64,000 nucleotides of DNA from Pseudactinotalea sp. HY158 (GTDB lineage Bacteria; Actinomycetota; Actinomycetes; Actinomycetales; Beutenbergiaceae). A program made the position numbers and the translations under genes. Below are positions 56,933 through 64,000 of the stretch, piece by piece; position 1 is the stretch's first letter, and each line of letters opens with the position of its first letter. Where the stretch lies: positions 3,050,079 to 3,114,078 of the forward strand of contig NZ_CP045920.1 in the NCBI RefSeq assembly GCF_009660225.1, in the 5' to 3' direction. A model generated the notes under the pieces. That model was given only the letters and a program-made list of their open reading frames with translations. It was not told the origin of the DNA and did no database searches.

Positions 56933-57757
56933 TCAGGCCTCCGTCTCGGAACCGGACGCAGGCTGCTCGGCCGCGGGGTTCGCTGGGGTGGTTGCGGGTG
57001 CGTCGGCTGCAGCGGGCGCCTCGCGCCGGGATTCGGGACGACGCCCGCGCGGGCGCTCGCTCCGGTCACCACGGCCGCGGGGGCGGGGCGCGGCGGCCTG
57101 CTCGCGGGCGTACTCCTTCTCGGTGAGGTCGCCCTTGTAGATCCACACCTTGACGCCGATGCGTCCGAAGGTGGTCTTGGCCTCGAACAGGCCGTAGTCG
57201 ATGTTGGCGCGGAGCGTGTGCAGGGGCACGCGGCCCTCGCGGTAGAACTCGCTGCGGCTCATCTCGGCGCCGCCGAGACGCCCGGAGCACTGCACCTTGA
57301 TGCCCTTGGCACCCGCGCGCTGGGCGGACTGCATCCCCTTGCGCATGGCGCGGCGGAACGACACGCGCGAGGCGAGCTGCTCCGCGATGCCCTGGGCGAC
57401 GAGCTGGGCGTCGGTCTCGGGGTTCTTCACCTCGAGGATGTTCAGCTGAACCTGCTTGCCCGTGAGCTTCTCGAGCTCGCTGCGGAGCCGGTCGGCCTCG
57501 GCGCCGCGCCGGCCGATGACGATTCCGGGGCGCGCGGTGTGCAGGTCGACGCGGACCCGGTCACGGGTGCGCTCGATCTCGACCTTGGAGATCCCGGCCC
57601 GCTCGAGGCCCGTGGCCATGAGCTTGCGGATCTGCACGTCCTCGTTCACGTAGTCGCTGTACCGCTGACCCTCCTTGGTGGAGTCCGCGAACCAGCGCGT
57701 GCGATGGTCGGTCGTGATACCGAGACGGTATCCGTGCGGGTGTACCTTCTGGCCCAT
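56933..57757 (-). CDS. rpsC: ribosomal protein S3
   Basis: 274 residues. [20 protein letters not shown], the KH domain with [25 protein letters not shown], and [44 protein letters not shown]. The last ~60 residues are a low-complexity Arg/Pro/Ala-rich tail ending [10 protein letters not shown], typical for actinobacteria. Confidence 0.98.
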   Translation of the reverse strand: MGQKVHPHGYRLGITTDHRTRWFADSTKEGQRYSDYVNEDVQIRKLMATGLERAGISKVEIERTRDRVRVDLHTARPGIVIGRRGAEADRLRSELEKLTGKQVQLNILEVKNPETDAQLVAQGIAEQLASRVSFRRAMRKGMQSAQRAGAKGIKVQCSGRLGGAEMSRSEFYREGRVPLHTLRANIDYGLFEAKTTFGRIGVKVWIYKGDLTEKEYAREQAAAPRPRGRGDRSERPRGRRPESRREAPAAADAPATTPANPAAEQPASGSETEA

Positions 57758-57758
57758 A

Positions 57759-58127
57759 TCAGCGAGCCCCTCCCTTGGTCTGACGCTCGGAGAGCACCAC
57801 GGTGATGTGGCTGGTGCGCTTGAGGATCTGGGTCGCGCGGCCCTGCGCCCGGGGGCGGAACCGCTTCATGGTCGGACCCTCGTCCACGTACGCCTCGGTG
57901 ATGACCAGCTCGGATTCATCGAACCGCTCCGATGCCGCATCGGCCTTCACCCGGGCGTTGGCCACTGCACTGCCGATGACCTTCGAGACGGTCTCGGCGA
58001 CCGCCTGCGGGGCGTACTTCAGTTGGGCTACGGCCTCATTGGCTCCCTTACCGCGGATGGTGTCCACGACCCGGCGAGCCTTCATGGGCGTCACACGCAC
58101 GTATCGCGCCTGCGCCTTGGCTTCCAT
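57759..58127 (-). CDS. rplV: ribosomal protein L22
   Basis: 122 residues: [57 protein letters not shown] and the exit-tunnel beta-hairpin [30 protein letters not shown]. Site of macrolide contact in the family. Confidence 0.98.
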   Translation of the reverse strand: MEAKAQARYVRVTPMKARRVVDTIRGKGANEAVAQLKYAPQAVAETVSKVIGSAVANARVKADAASERFDESELVITEAYVDEGPTMKRFRPRAQGRATQILKRTSHITVVLSERQTKGGAR

Positions 58128-58169
58128 CGTTGTCCTGCCTTCTCGTAACGAAATAGTCGGTGGTCCGCG

Positions 58170-58451
58170 TCAGCGGCGACGACCCTTGCGGTCGTCCTTC
58201 TCGTGTCCGCGGAATGTCCGCGTGGGGGCGAACTCACCGAGCTTGTGGCCGACCATCGACTCGGTGACGAACACCGGGACGTGCTTGCGGCCGTCGTGCA
58301 CGGCGAAGGTGTGGCCGAGGAAGTCCGGCGTGATGACCGAACGACGCGACCACGTCTTGATGACGTTCTTCGAGCCTGCCTCGTTCGCAACGTCGACCTT
58401 CTTCTGAAGGTGGTCGTCGACGAAGGGGCCCTTCTTCAAACTGCGTGGCAT
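58170..58451 (-). CDS. rpsS: ribosomal protein S19
   Basis: 93 residues, the usual length: [85 protein letters not shown]. Confidence 0.99.
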   Translation of the reverse strand: MPRSLKKGPFVDDHLQKKVDVANEAGSKNVIKTWSRRSVITPDFLGHTFAVHDGRKHVPVFVTESMVGHKLGEFAPTRTFRGHEKDDRKGRRR

Positions 58452-58473
58452 AACAGGGTCTCCTTAAGTCTCG

Positions 58474-59310
58474 TCAGCGCTTCTTGCCGGTGCGCCGACG
58501 GCGAACGATGAGCTGGTCGCTGGGCTTGTTGGGGCGGCGGGTGCGGCCCTCGGGCTGACCCCACGGGCTGACGGGGTGACGTCCACCGGAGGTCTTGCCC
58601 TCACCACCACCGTGCGGGTGGTCGATCGGGTTCATCGCGACACCACGCACGCTCGGGCGCTTGCCCTGCCACCGCTTGCGGCCGGCCTTACCCCAGGAGA
58701 TGTTCGCCTGCTCGGCGTTGCCGACCTCGCCGACCGTGGCGCGGCAGCGCAGGTCGACGTTGCGGATCTCCCCCGACGGCATGCGCAGCTGCGCGAAGGC
58801 GCCGTCCTTGGCCACGAGCTGCACCGAGGCACCGGCGCTGCGGGCGATCTTGCCGCCGCCGCCGGGCTTGAGCTCGATCGCGTGCACGACCGTACCGGTG
58901 GGGATGTTGCGCAGCGGGAGAGCATTGCCGGGCTTGATGTCCGCCCCCGGGCCGGCCTCGATGCGGTCGCCCTGCTTGAGCTTGTTCGGCGCGATGATGT
59001 AGCGCTTCGTGCCGTCCGCGTAGTGCAGCAGTGCGATCCGGGCCGTGCGGTTCGGGTCGTATTCGATGTGAGCGACCTTCGCGGGCACGCCGTCCTTGTC
59101 GGCGCGGCGGAAGTCGATGACCCGGTAGGCGCGCTTGTGTCCGCCGCCGATGTGACGAGCGGTGATGCGCCCGGAGGCGTTGCGGCCACCGCTCTTGGAG
59201 AGCGGACGTACCAGCGACTTCTCCGGAGTCGACCGGGTGATCTCGACGAAGTCGGCGACCGAGGAGCCACGTCGGCCCGGCGTCGTCGGCTTGTACTTAC
59301 GGATTCCCAT
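58474..59310 (-). CDS. rplB: ribosomal protein L2
   Basis: 278 residues: [51 protein letters not shown], and the C-terminal [28 protein letters not shown] loop near the peptidyl-transferase centre. Full length. Confidence 0.99.
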   Translation of the reverse strand: MGIRKYKPTTPGRRGSSVADFVEITRSTPEKSLVRPLSKSGGRNASGRITARHIGGGHKRAYRVIDFRRADKDGVPAKVAHIEYDPNRTARIALLHYADGTKRYIIAPNKLKQGDRIEAGPGADIKPGNALPLRNIPTGTVVHAIELKPGGGGKIARSAGASVQLVAKDGAFAQLRMPSGEIRNVDLRCRATVGEVGNAEQANISWGKAGRKRWQGKRPSVRGVAMNPIDHPHGGGEGKTSGGRHPVSPWGQPEGRTRRPNKPSDQLIVRRRRTGKKR

Positions 59311-59339
59311 GAGTTTCGATCCTTAGCGTTGAATCAGGC

Positions 59340-59642
59340 TCAGCTGGCCGAGCCGAAGATGTCGATGGTGCCTTCGGTCAGGGTCACGATGGCGCGCTTG
59401 GTGTCCTTGCGCTTGCCCATCCCGTACCGGGTCCGGCGGCTCTTGCCCTGACGGTTGAACGTGTTGACCGAGGCGACCTTGACACCGAAGATCTGCTGGA
59501 TCGCGATCTTGATCTGGGTCTTGTTCGCGGCCGGGTCCACGATGAACGTGTACTTGCCCTCGTCGAGAAGGTTGTAGCTCTTCTCCGAGACGACCGGGGC
59601 GATGATCACATCGTGCGGGTCGGTGTAATCGATGGCGCTCAC
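59340..59642 (-). CDS. rplW: ribosomal protein L23
   Basis: 100 residues from the GTG at 59642, which overlaps the rplD stop (GTGA): [60 protein letters not shown]. At the tunnel exit, where trigger factor and SRP dock. Confidence 0.98.
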   Translation of the reverse strand: MSAIDYTDPHDVIIAPVVSEKSYNLLDEGKYTFIVDPAANKTQIKIAIQQIFGVKVASVNTFNRQGKSRRTRYGMGKRKDTKRAIVTLTEGTIDIFGSAS

Positions 59643-60331
59643 TGCTGCTCCTCCTCGACCTCGTCCGAGCTGGCCGTGGCCGTGGCGCTCCTGCCGGTGG
59701 CAGGGCCCGCGACGAACAGGTCCAGGGCGGCGGAGGTGAACACGATCTCCTCGTTGGCCAACACGTCGTAGGTGTTGAGCTGGTCGACATACAGCAGGTG
59801 CACGGTCGGCACGTTCCGCAGCGACTTCCAGGTGAGCTCGTCCGTGCGGGTGAGCACGACGAGCACGTGGCGGGCGTCGCTCAGCTGGGCGAGCACCTTG
59901 GTGGCGCCCGAGGTCGACGGCACGCCGTCGACGCCGAATCCGCTCACGACGTGGACGTGGCCGGCGCGGGCGCGGTCCGAGAGGGCGCCGCGCAGGGCCG
60001 CCGTCTTCATCTTCTTGGGGGTGCGCTGGGAGTAGTCGCGCGGCACGGGGCCGTGGACGATTCCGCCGCCGGACCACTGCGGTGCACGGGTCGAGCCCTG
60101 CCGCGCGCGGCCGGTGCCCTTCTGGCGCCACGGCTTCTTGCCGCCGCCGCGGACCTCGCCGCGGGTCTTGGCCTTGTGGGTTCCCTGGCGCGCGGCCGCG
60201 AGCTGGGCGACCACGACCTGGTGGATGAGCGGCACGTTGACGACGACGTCGAAGAGCTCACCGGGGAGCTCCGCGCTGCCGGCCTTCTTGCCGCTGGCAT
60301 CCAGGACATCGATGACGCTGGTCATGGTCAT
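59639..60331 (-). CDS. rplD: ribosomal protein L4
   Basis: 230 residues: [46 protein letters not shown] is the tunnel loop. The C-terminal ~20 residues ([13 protein letters not shown]) are an acidic extension. Start overlaps the rplC stop by ATGA (a second Met lies two codons in). Confidence 0.98.
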   Translation of the reverse strand: MTMTSVIDVLDASGKKAGSAELPGELFDVVVNVPLIHQVVVAQLAAARQGTHKAKTRGEVRGGGKKPWRQKGTGRARQGSTRAPQWSGGGIVHGPVPRDYSQRTPKKMKTAALRGALSDRARAGHVHVVSGFGVDGVPSTSGATKVLAQLSDARHVLVVLTRTDELTWKSLRNVPTVHLLYVDQLNTYDVLANEEIVFTSAALDLFVAGPATGRSATATASSDEVEEEQQ

Positions 60332-60993
60332 GCCCCCTTCGCTGCAGTGCGAACCATGACGACGCCGCCCTTGGGGCCCGGCACCGCGCCGACGAGGAGC
60401 ACGAGGCCCTTGTCGGCGTCGACGCTGTGGATCGTCAGGTTCTGGGTGGTCTGGCGCACATGGCCCATGCGGCCGGCCATGCGCATGCCCTTGAACACGC
60501 GGCCGGGCGTCGACGCCCCGCCGATCGAGCCGGGCTTGCGGTGGTTGCGGTGGGCGCCGTGCGAGGCGCTCGCGCCGCCGAAGCCGTGACGCTTCATGAC
60601 ACCCGCGGTGCCCTTGCCCTTGGTGGTGCCGACGACGTCGACGACCTGGCCGGCCTCGAAGGTCTCCGCGGTGAGCTCCTGGCCGACCTCGTAGGCATCG
60701 ACGTCACCGGTGCGAACCTCGGCGACGTGACGGCGCGGGGTGATGCCGAGGGCATCGAAGCGCTGCCGCAGCGGCTGGGTCACCTTGCGCGGGTCGATCT
60801 GGCCGTAGGCGAGCTGGACCGAGTCGTAGCCCTCCTTGTCCGCCTGACGGAGCTGGGTCACGACGTTGGTGCCGACCTCGATCACGGTGATCGGCAGCTG
60901 ACGGCCCTGAGCGTCCCACACCTGGGTCATTCCGAGCTTGGTGCCCAGGAGCGCCTTGACGACGCGCGTGGACGTGGGGGGAAGTGATGTCAT
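60328..60993 (-). CDS. rplC: ribosomal protein L3
   Basis: 221 residues: [30 protein letters not shown] and [57 protein letters not shown]. Initiates 50S assembly. 11 bp after rpsJ. Confidence 0.99.
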   Translation of the reverse strand: MTSLPPTSTRVVKALLGTKLGMTQVWDAQGRQLPITVIEVGTNVVTQLRQADKEGYDSVQLAYGQIDPRKVTQPLRQRFDALGITPRRHVAEVRTGDVDAYEVGQELTAETFEAGQVVDVVGTTKGKGTAGVMKRHGFGGASASHGAHRNHRKPGSIGGASTPGRVFKGMRMAGRMGHVRQTTQNLTIHSVDADKGLVLLVGAVPGPKGGVVMVRTAAKGA

Positions 60994-61004
60994 GACGAAA
61001 TCCT

Positions 61005-61313
61005 CTACAGCTTGATCTCGATGTTGACGTCCGCCGGCAGGTCGAGCCGCATGAGCGAGTCGACGGCCTTGGGCGTCGGATCGACGATGTCGATGAGCCG
61101 CTTGTGCGTGCGCATCTCGAAGTGATCGCGGCTGTCCTTGTACTTGTGCGGAGAACGGATGACGCAGAACACGTTCTTTTCGGTCGGCAACGGCACCGGG
61201 CCCACGACCTGCGCACCAGCGCGAGTCACCGTGTCGACGATCTTGCGCGCCGAGCTATCGATGACCTCGTGGTCGTAGGACTTGAGCCGGATGCGGATTT
61301 TCTGTCCCGCCAT
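61005..61313 (-). CDS. rpsJ: ribosomal protein S10
   Basis: 102 residues from the ATG at 61313: [101 protein letters not shown]. Full length; first gene of the S10 operon. S10 also acts in antitermination as NusE. Confidence 0.99.
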   Translation of the reverse strand: MAGQKIRIRLKSYDHEVIDSSARKIVDTVTRAGAQVVGPVPLPTEKNVFCVIRSPHKYKDSRDHFEMRTHKRLIDIVDPTPKAVDSLMRLDLPADVNIEIKL

Positions 61314-61581
61314 GGCGTCGTCTGACTCTCTCTCTTCGTACCTCATTGACCGTCCCACGCGCTCGGGCGTGTCGCCTGCTGCGACATGCTCCGCCGCCTC
61401 ATGCACCGCGGTGCGGGGCCGGAAGATGACTGGGTGGAATATCTGCCCCGCCCGGCTGCGACTTTCACCGCGAGCCGGGGAGCCCGATGCTCCGACTGTT
61501 GACGTCCTGGGGCGTGTCCGGGCGACCAGTGAATCACCGGTCCGCACACGGGGGCTCACACCCCAAGGAGGCAACCGGACT
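61314..61581 (-). other. rpsJ 5' leader, no gene seen
   Basis: The 349 bp between the EF-Tu-like gene and rpsJ hold no convincing frame. A leader of about 260 nt would precede rpsJ if the promoter at 61582-61611 is used. It contains GC-rich inverted repeats such as GCACCGCGGTGC, so folding and autoregulation of the ribosomal operon are possible, but no known L4-type leader structure is recognised. Confidence 0.45.
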
Positions 61582-61611
61582 AGTCTGCCACAGCTGGGCC
61601 GGATTCCCCAA
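61582..61611 (-). promoter_or_regulatory. probable S10 operon promoter
   Basis: On the minus strand, -35 TTGGGG (61606-61611), 18 bases, -10 CAGACT (61582-61587). It is the best pair in the gap and just downstream of the small EF-Tu-like gene. Confidence 0.5.
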
Positions 61612-61662
61612 CCCCGCAGGCGAACCCGCGCCATGACCTGCGCCACAGTCGCCGCGCGTGCC

Positions 61663-62037
61663 TCAGATGCCGTAGACGTGGCTTCCATCCTGCAGGTCGA
61701 GCGCCATGGCCCGGTGGCGCAGCCGGACGAGCTCGATGGTCACGTACTGCCCCGCGGCCGCGCGCTCGACCAGGTCCGGACCGAAGCCGATCCGCTGAAT
61801 GCGCGCATGGGCGTAGCCGGCGCGTCCCTCGAGCACGACCTCCTGGCCGAGGCGGAAGCCGCCGGTGAGCACCTTCCCGAAGCAGTAGGTACCGGTTCCG
61901 GGCCGCTCGAAGACGTCGCGGATCCGGAACGTCGGCGACTCCTCGGAGACGTCGAGTGGGGGCTGCGCCCACAGCGCCTCCAGTTCGGCCGGGGTGGCCG
62001 GGGGAAGCCGCTCGGGCTGGGCGTTCGGGTCGGTCAT
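61663..62037 (-). CDS. small protein resembling a free-standing EF-Tu domain 2 beta-barrel
   Basis: 124 residues from the ATG at 62037 (GAGG 7 nt before it; an ATG at 62073 is also open). After an N-terminal Pro/Ala-rich part, residues 37-105 ([55 protein letters not shown]) follow EF-Tu domain 2 strand by strand: compare [37 protein letters not shown] in Tuf just upstream. There is no GTPase domain. It lies downstream of tuf across a terminator. The protein family is not recognised; the fold likeness is my own reading. Confidence 0.7.
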   Translation of the reverse strand: MTDPNAQPERLPPATPAELEALWAQPPLDVSEESPTFRIRDVFERPGTGTYCFGKVLTGGFRLGQEVVLEGRAGYAHARIQRIGFGPDLVERAAAGQYVTIELVRLRHRAMALDLQDGSHVYGI

Positions 62038-62075
62038 GGCTCGCCTCGTTCGGTCGGAAGTCGCCGTGGTCATGC

Positions 62076-62115
62076 CGAGGGGCCCGCCGGCGCTGCTGCG
62101 CCGACGGGCCCCTCG
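62076..62115 (-). terminator. terminator after tuf
   Basis: CGAGGGGCCCG and CGGGCCCCTCG form an 11-bp stem with an inner GGCG/CGCC extension, 27 bp past the tuf stop. Confidence 0.88.
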
Positions 62116-62142
62116 GGATGATGCTCGTTCAGATCAGCTCGG

Positions 62143-63336
62143 TCACTTGATGATCTTGGTGACCTTGCCGGAGCCGACGGTGCGGCCACCCTCACGGATG
62201 GCGAAGCCGAGGCCCTCTTCCATCGCGATCGGCTGGATGAGCGTGACGCTCATCTCGGTGTTGTCGCCGGGCATGACCATCTCGGTGCCCTCGGGGAGGG
62301 TGATGACGCCGGTGACGTCCGTGGTCCGGAAGTAGAACTGCGGACGGTAGTTCGAGTAGAACGGGTTGTGACGGCCGCCCTCGTCCTTGCCCAGGATGTA
62401 GACCTGGCCCTCGAACTCGGTGTGCGGGGTGATCGAGCCGGGCTTGATCACGACCTGGCCGCGCTCGACCTCCTCGCGCTTCGTGCCACGCAGGAGCAGG
62501 CCGACGTTCTCGCCCGCCTCGGCGGTGTCGAGGAGCTTGCGGAACATCTCGACGCCGGTGACGGTCGTCTTGATCGCCTTCTCCTTGATGCCGACGATCT
62601 CGATGTCCTCGTTCACCTTGAGGATCCCGCGCTCGACCCGACCGGTCACGACGGTGCCGCGACCGGTGATCGTGAAGACGTCCTCGATCGGCATGAGGAA
62701 GGGCTTGTCGATGTCGCGGACCGGGTCCGGAACGTTGTTGTCGACGGCCTCCATGAGGTCCTCGACGGACTTGACCCACTGCGGGTCGCCCTCGAGGGCC
62801 TTGAGACCGGAGACGCGGACGACGGGGGCGTTGTCGCCGTCGAAGCCCTGGCTCGAGAGCAGGTCGCGGACCTCGACCTCGACGAGCTCGAGGATCTCCT
62901 CGTCGTCGACCATGTCGCACTTGTTCAGGGCGACGAGCAGGTAGGGCACGCCCACCTGGCGGGCGAGGAGCACGTGCTCACGGGTCTGGGCCATCGGCCC
63001 GTCGGTCCCGGCGACCACGAGGATCGCGCCGTCCATCTGGGCGGCACCGGTGATCATGTTCTTCACGTAGTCGGCGTGACCAGGGGCGTCGACGTGCGCG
63101 TAGTGGCGCTTGTCGGTCTGGTACTCCACGTGGGAGACGGTGATCGTGATGCCGCGCTGACGCTCTTCGGGGGCGTTGTCGACGTCCTCGAACGGCTTGT
63201 ACTCGTTGAGGTCGGGGTACTTGTCGGCGAGGACCTTGGTGATCGCCGCCGTCAGGGTCGTCTTGCCGTGGTCGACGTGACCGATGGTCCCGATGTTGAC
63301 GTGCGGCTTGGTCCGCTCGAACTTGGCCTTAGCCAC
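62143..63336 (-). CDS. tuf: elongation factor Tu
   Basis: 397 residues. G1 [17 protein letters not shown], switch I with [11 protein letters not shown]3 [13 protein letters not shown]4 NKCDMVDD, G5 SGLKAL; domain 2 from ~212 and domain 3 to the end ([37 protein letters not shown]). It delivers aminoacyl-tRNA to the A site. The GTG at 63336 follows AGGAGG at 6 nt; the open frame reaches 63372 but without homology. Confidence 0.99.
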   Translation of the reverse strand: MAKAKFERTKPHVNIGTIGHVDHGKTTLTAAITKVLADKYPDLNEYKPFEDVDNAPEERQRGITITVSHVEYQTDKRHYAHVDAPGHADYVKNMITGAAQMDGAILVVAGTDGPMAQTREHVLLARQVGVPYLLVALNKCDMVDDEEILELVEVEVRDLLSSQGFDGDNAPVVRVSGLKALEGDPQWVKSVEDLMEAVDNNVPDPVRDIDKPFLMPIEDVFTITGRGTVVTGRVERGILKVNEDIEIVGIKEKAIKTTVTGVEMFRKLLDTAEAGENVGLLLRGTKREEVERGQVVIKPGSITPHTEFEGQVYILGKDEGGRHNPFYSNYRPQFYFRTTDVTGVITLPEGTEMVMPGDNTEMSVTLIQPIAMEEGLGFAIREGGRTVGSGKVTKIIK

Positions 63337-63458
63337 TGGGTTCCTCCTGGAACTTGGGTAGATGTTCGTCAAGCTGGCGCGAGCTGGATGGCCAGTTCGC
63401 TGGGGCTATGAGAATCCTACGGGTCGGTGGTGGTGATGGTGAAACGTGACCTGCGCGA

Positions 63459-64000
<542 letters not shown>

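Noticed and set aside
61314-61662. A known riboswitch or tRNA in the rpsJ leader
   Set aside because: No cloverleaf or conserved riboswitch core could be recognised by eye; only general GC-rich hairpins are visible.

Overview
The window is chromosomal DNA of a high-GC Gram-positive bacterium (Actinomycetota). The family-level signs fit Micrococcales best: a GuaB3 paralogue beside GuaB, a Cds1-type cysteine desulfhydrase, a DUF222/13E12 HNH protein, an Alr-TsaE fusion, S10-spc-alpha ribosomal clusters with no rpsD between rpsK and rpoA, and many genes that look leaderless (a TANNNT box 6-7 nt before an ATG/GTG). The genus cannot be told from the sequence alone.

Region 1 (1-19.1 kb) is mostly housekeeping: partial GNAT, fumC, an AbiEi-N/DUF559 protein, a fused alpha-beta glycyl-tRNA synthetase, cds1, guaB3, guaB, a membrane-anchored protein, groES under a perfect CIRCE operator, an FrnE-type DsbA protein with a tiny Cys-containing ORF overlapping its stop, a THUMP-like methyltransferase, a RelE/Phd toxin-antitoxin pair, a GNAT and a glutamate-cysteine ligase (gcl). 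A decayed AbiE toxin-antitoxin locus follows, then a second, doubly deleted copy of the gcl 3' part, then a Wzm/Wzt-like ABC exporter.

Region 2 (19.1-26.9 kb) is an accessory patch. A low-GC-looking secreted protein is followed by a three-layer nest of mobile elements. An ISL3-family element (8-bp target duplication GGTTTTGT) was hit twice: once by a RIT element (three tyrosine recombinases in overlapping frames between 85-bp inverted repeats) and once by an IS256-family element (direct repeat CCGGCGACGT). Just beyond lie a transposase stub and an antitoxin whose toxin is reduced to 18 codons.

Region 3 (27-45 kb) reads mostly leftwards: NagZ-like lipoprotein, tsaD, sseA, rimI, tsaB, alr-tsaE, a frameshifted nnrE-nnrD and acpS. 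Together these cover t6A tRNA modification, N-terminal acetylation, D-Ala synthesis, NAD(P)HX repair and ACP activation. Then come a very long DUF222 HNH protein, coaA, an FMN/F420 split-barrel protein, glmM, rplM-rpsI, truA and the divergent polyphosphate glucokinase.

Region 4 (45-64 kb) is the leftward ribosomal supercluster. In the direction of transcription it runs fusA, tuf, a small EF-Tu-domain-2-like protein, rpsJ-rplC-rplD-rplW-rplB-rpsS-rplV-rpsC-rplP-rpmC-rpsQ, rplN-rplX-rplE-rpsN-rpsH-rplF-rplR-rpsE-rpmD-rplO, secY-adk-map, infA-rpmJ-rpsM-rpsK-rpoA-rplQ. Hairpin terminators follow tuf, rplO, rplQ and rpsI.
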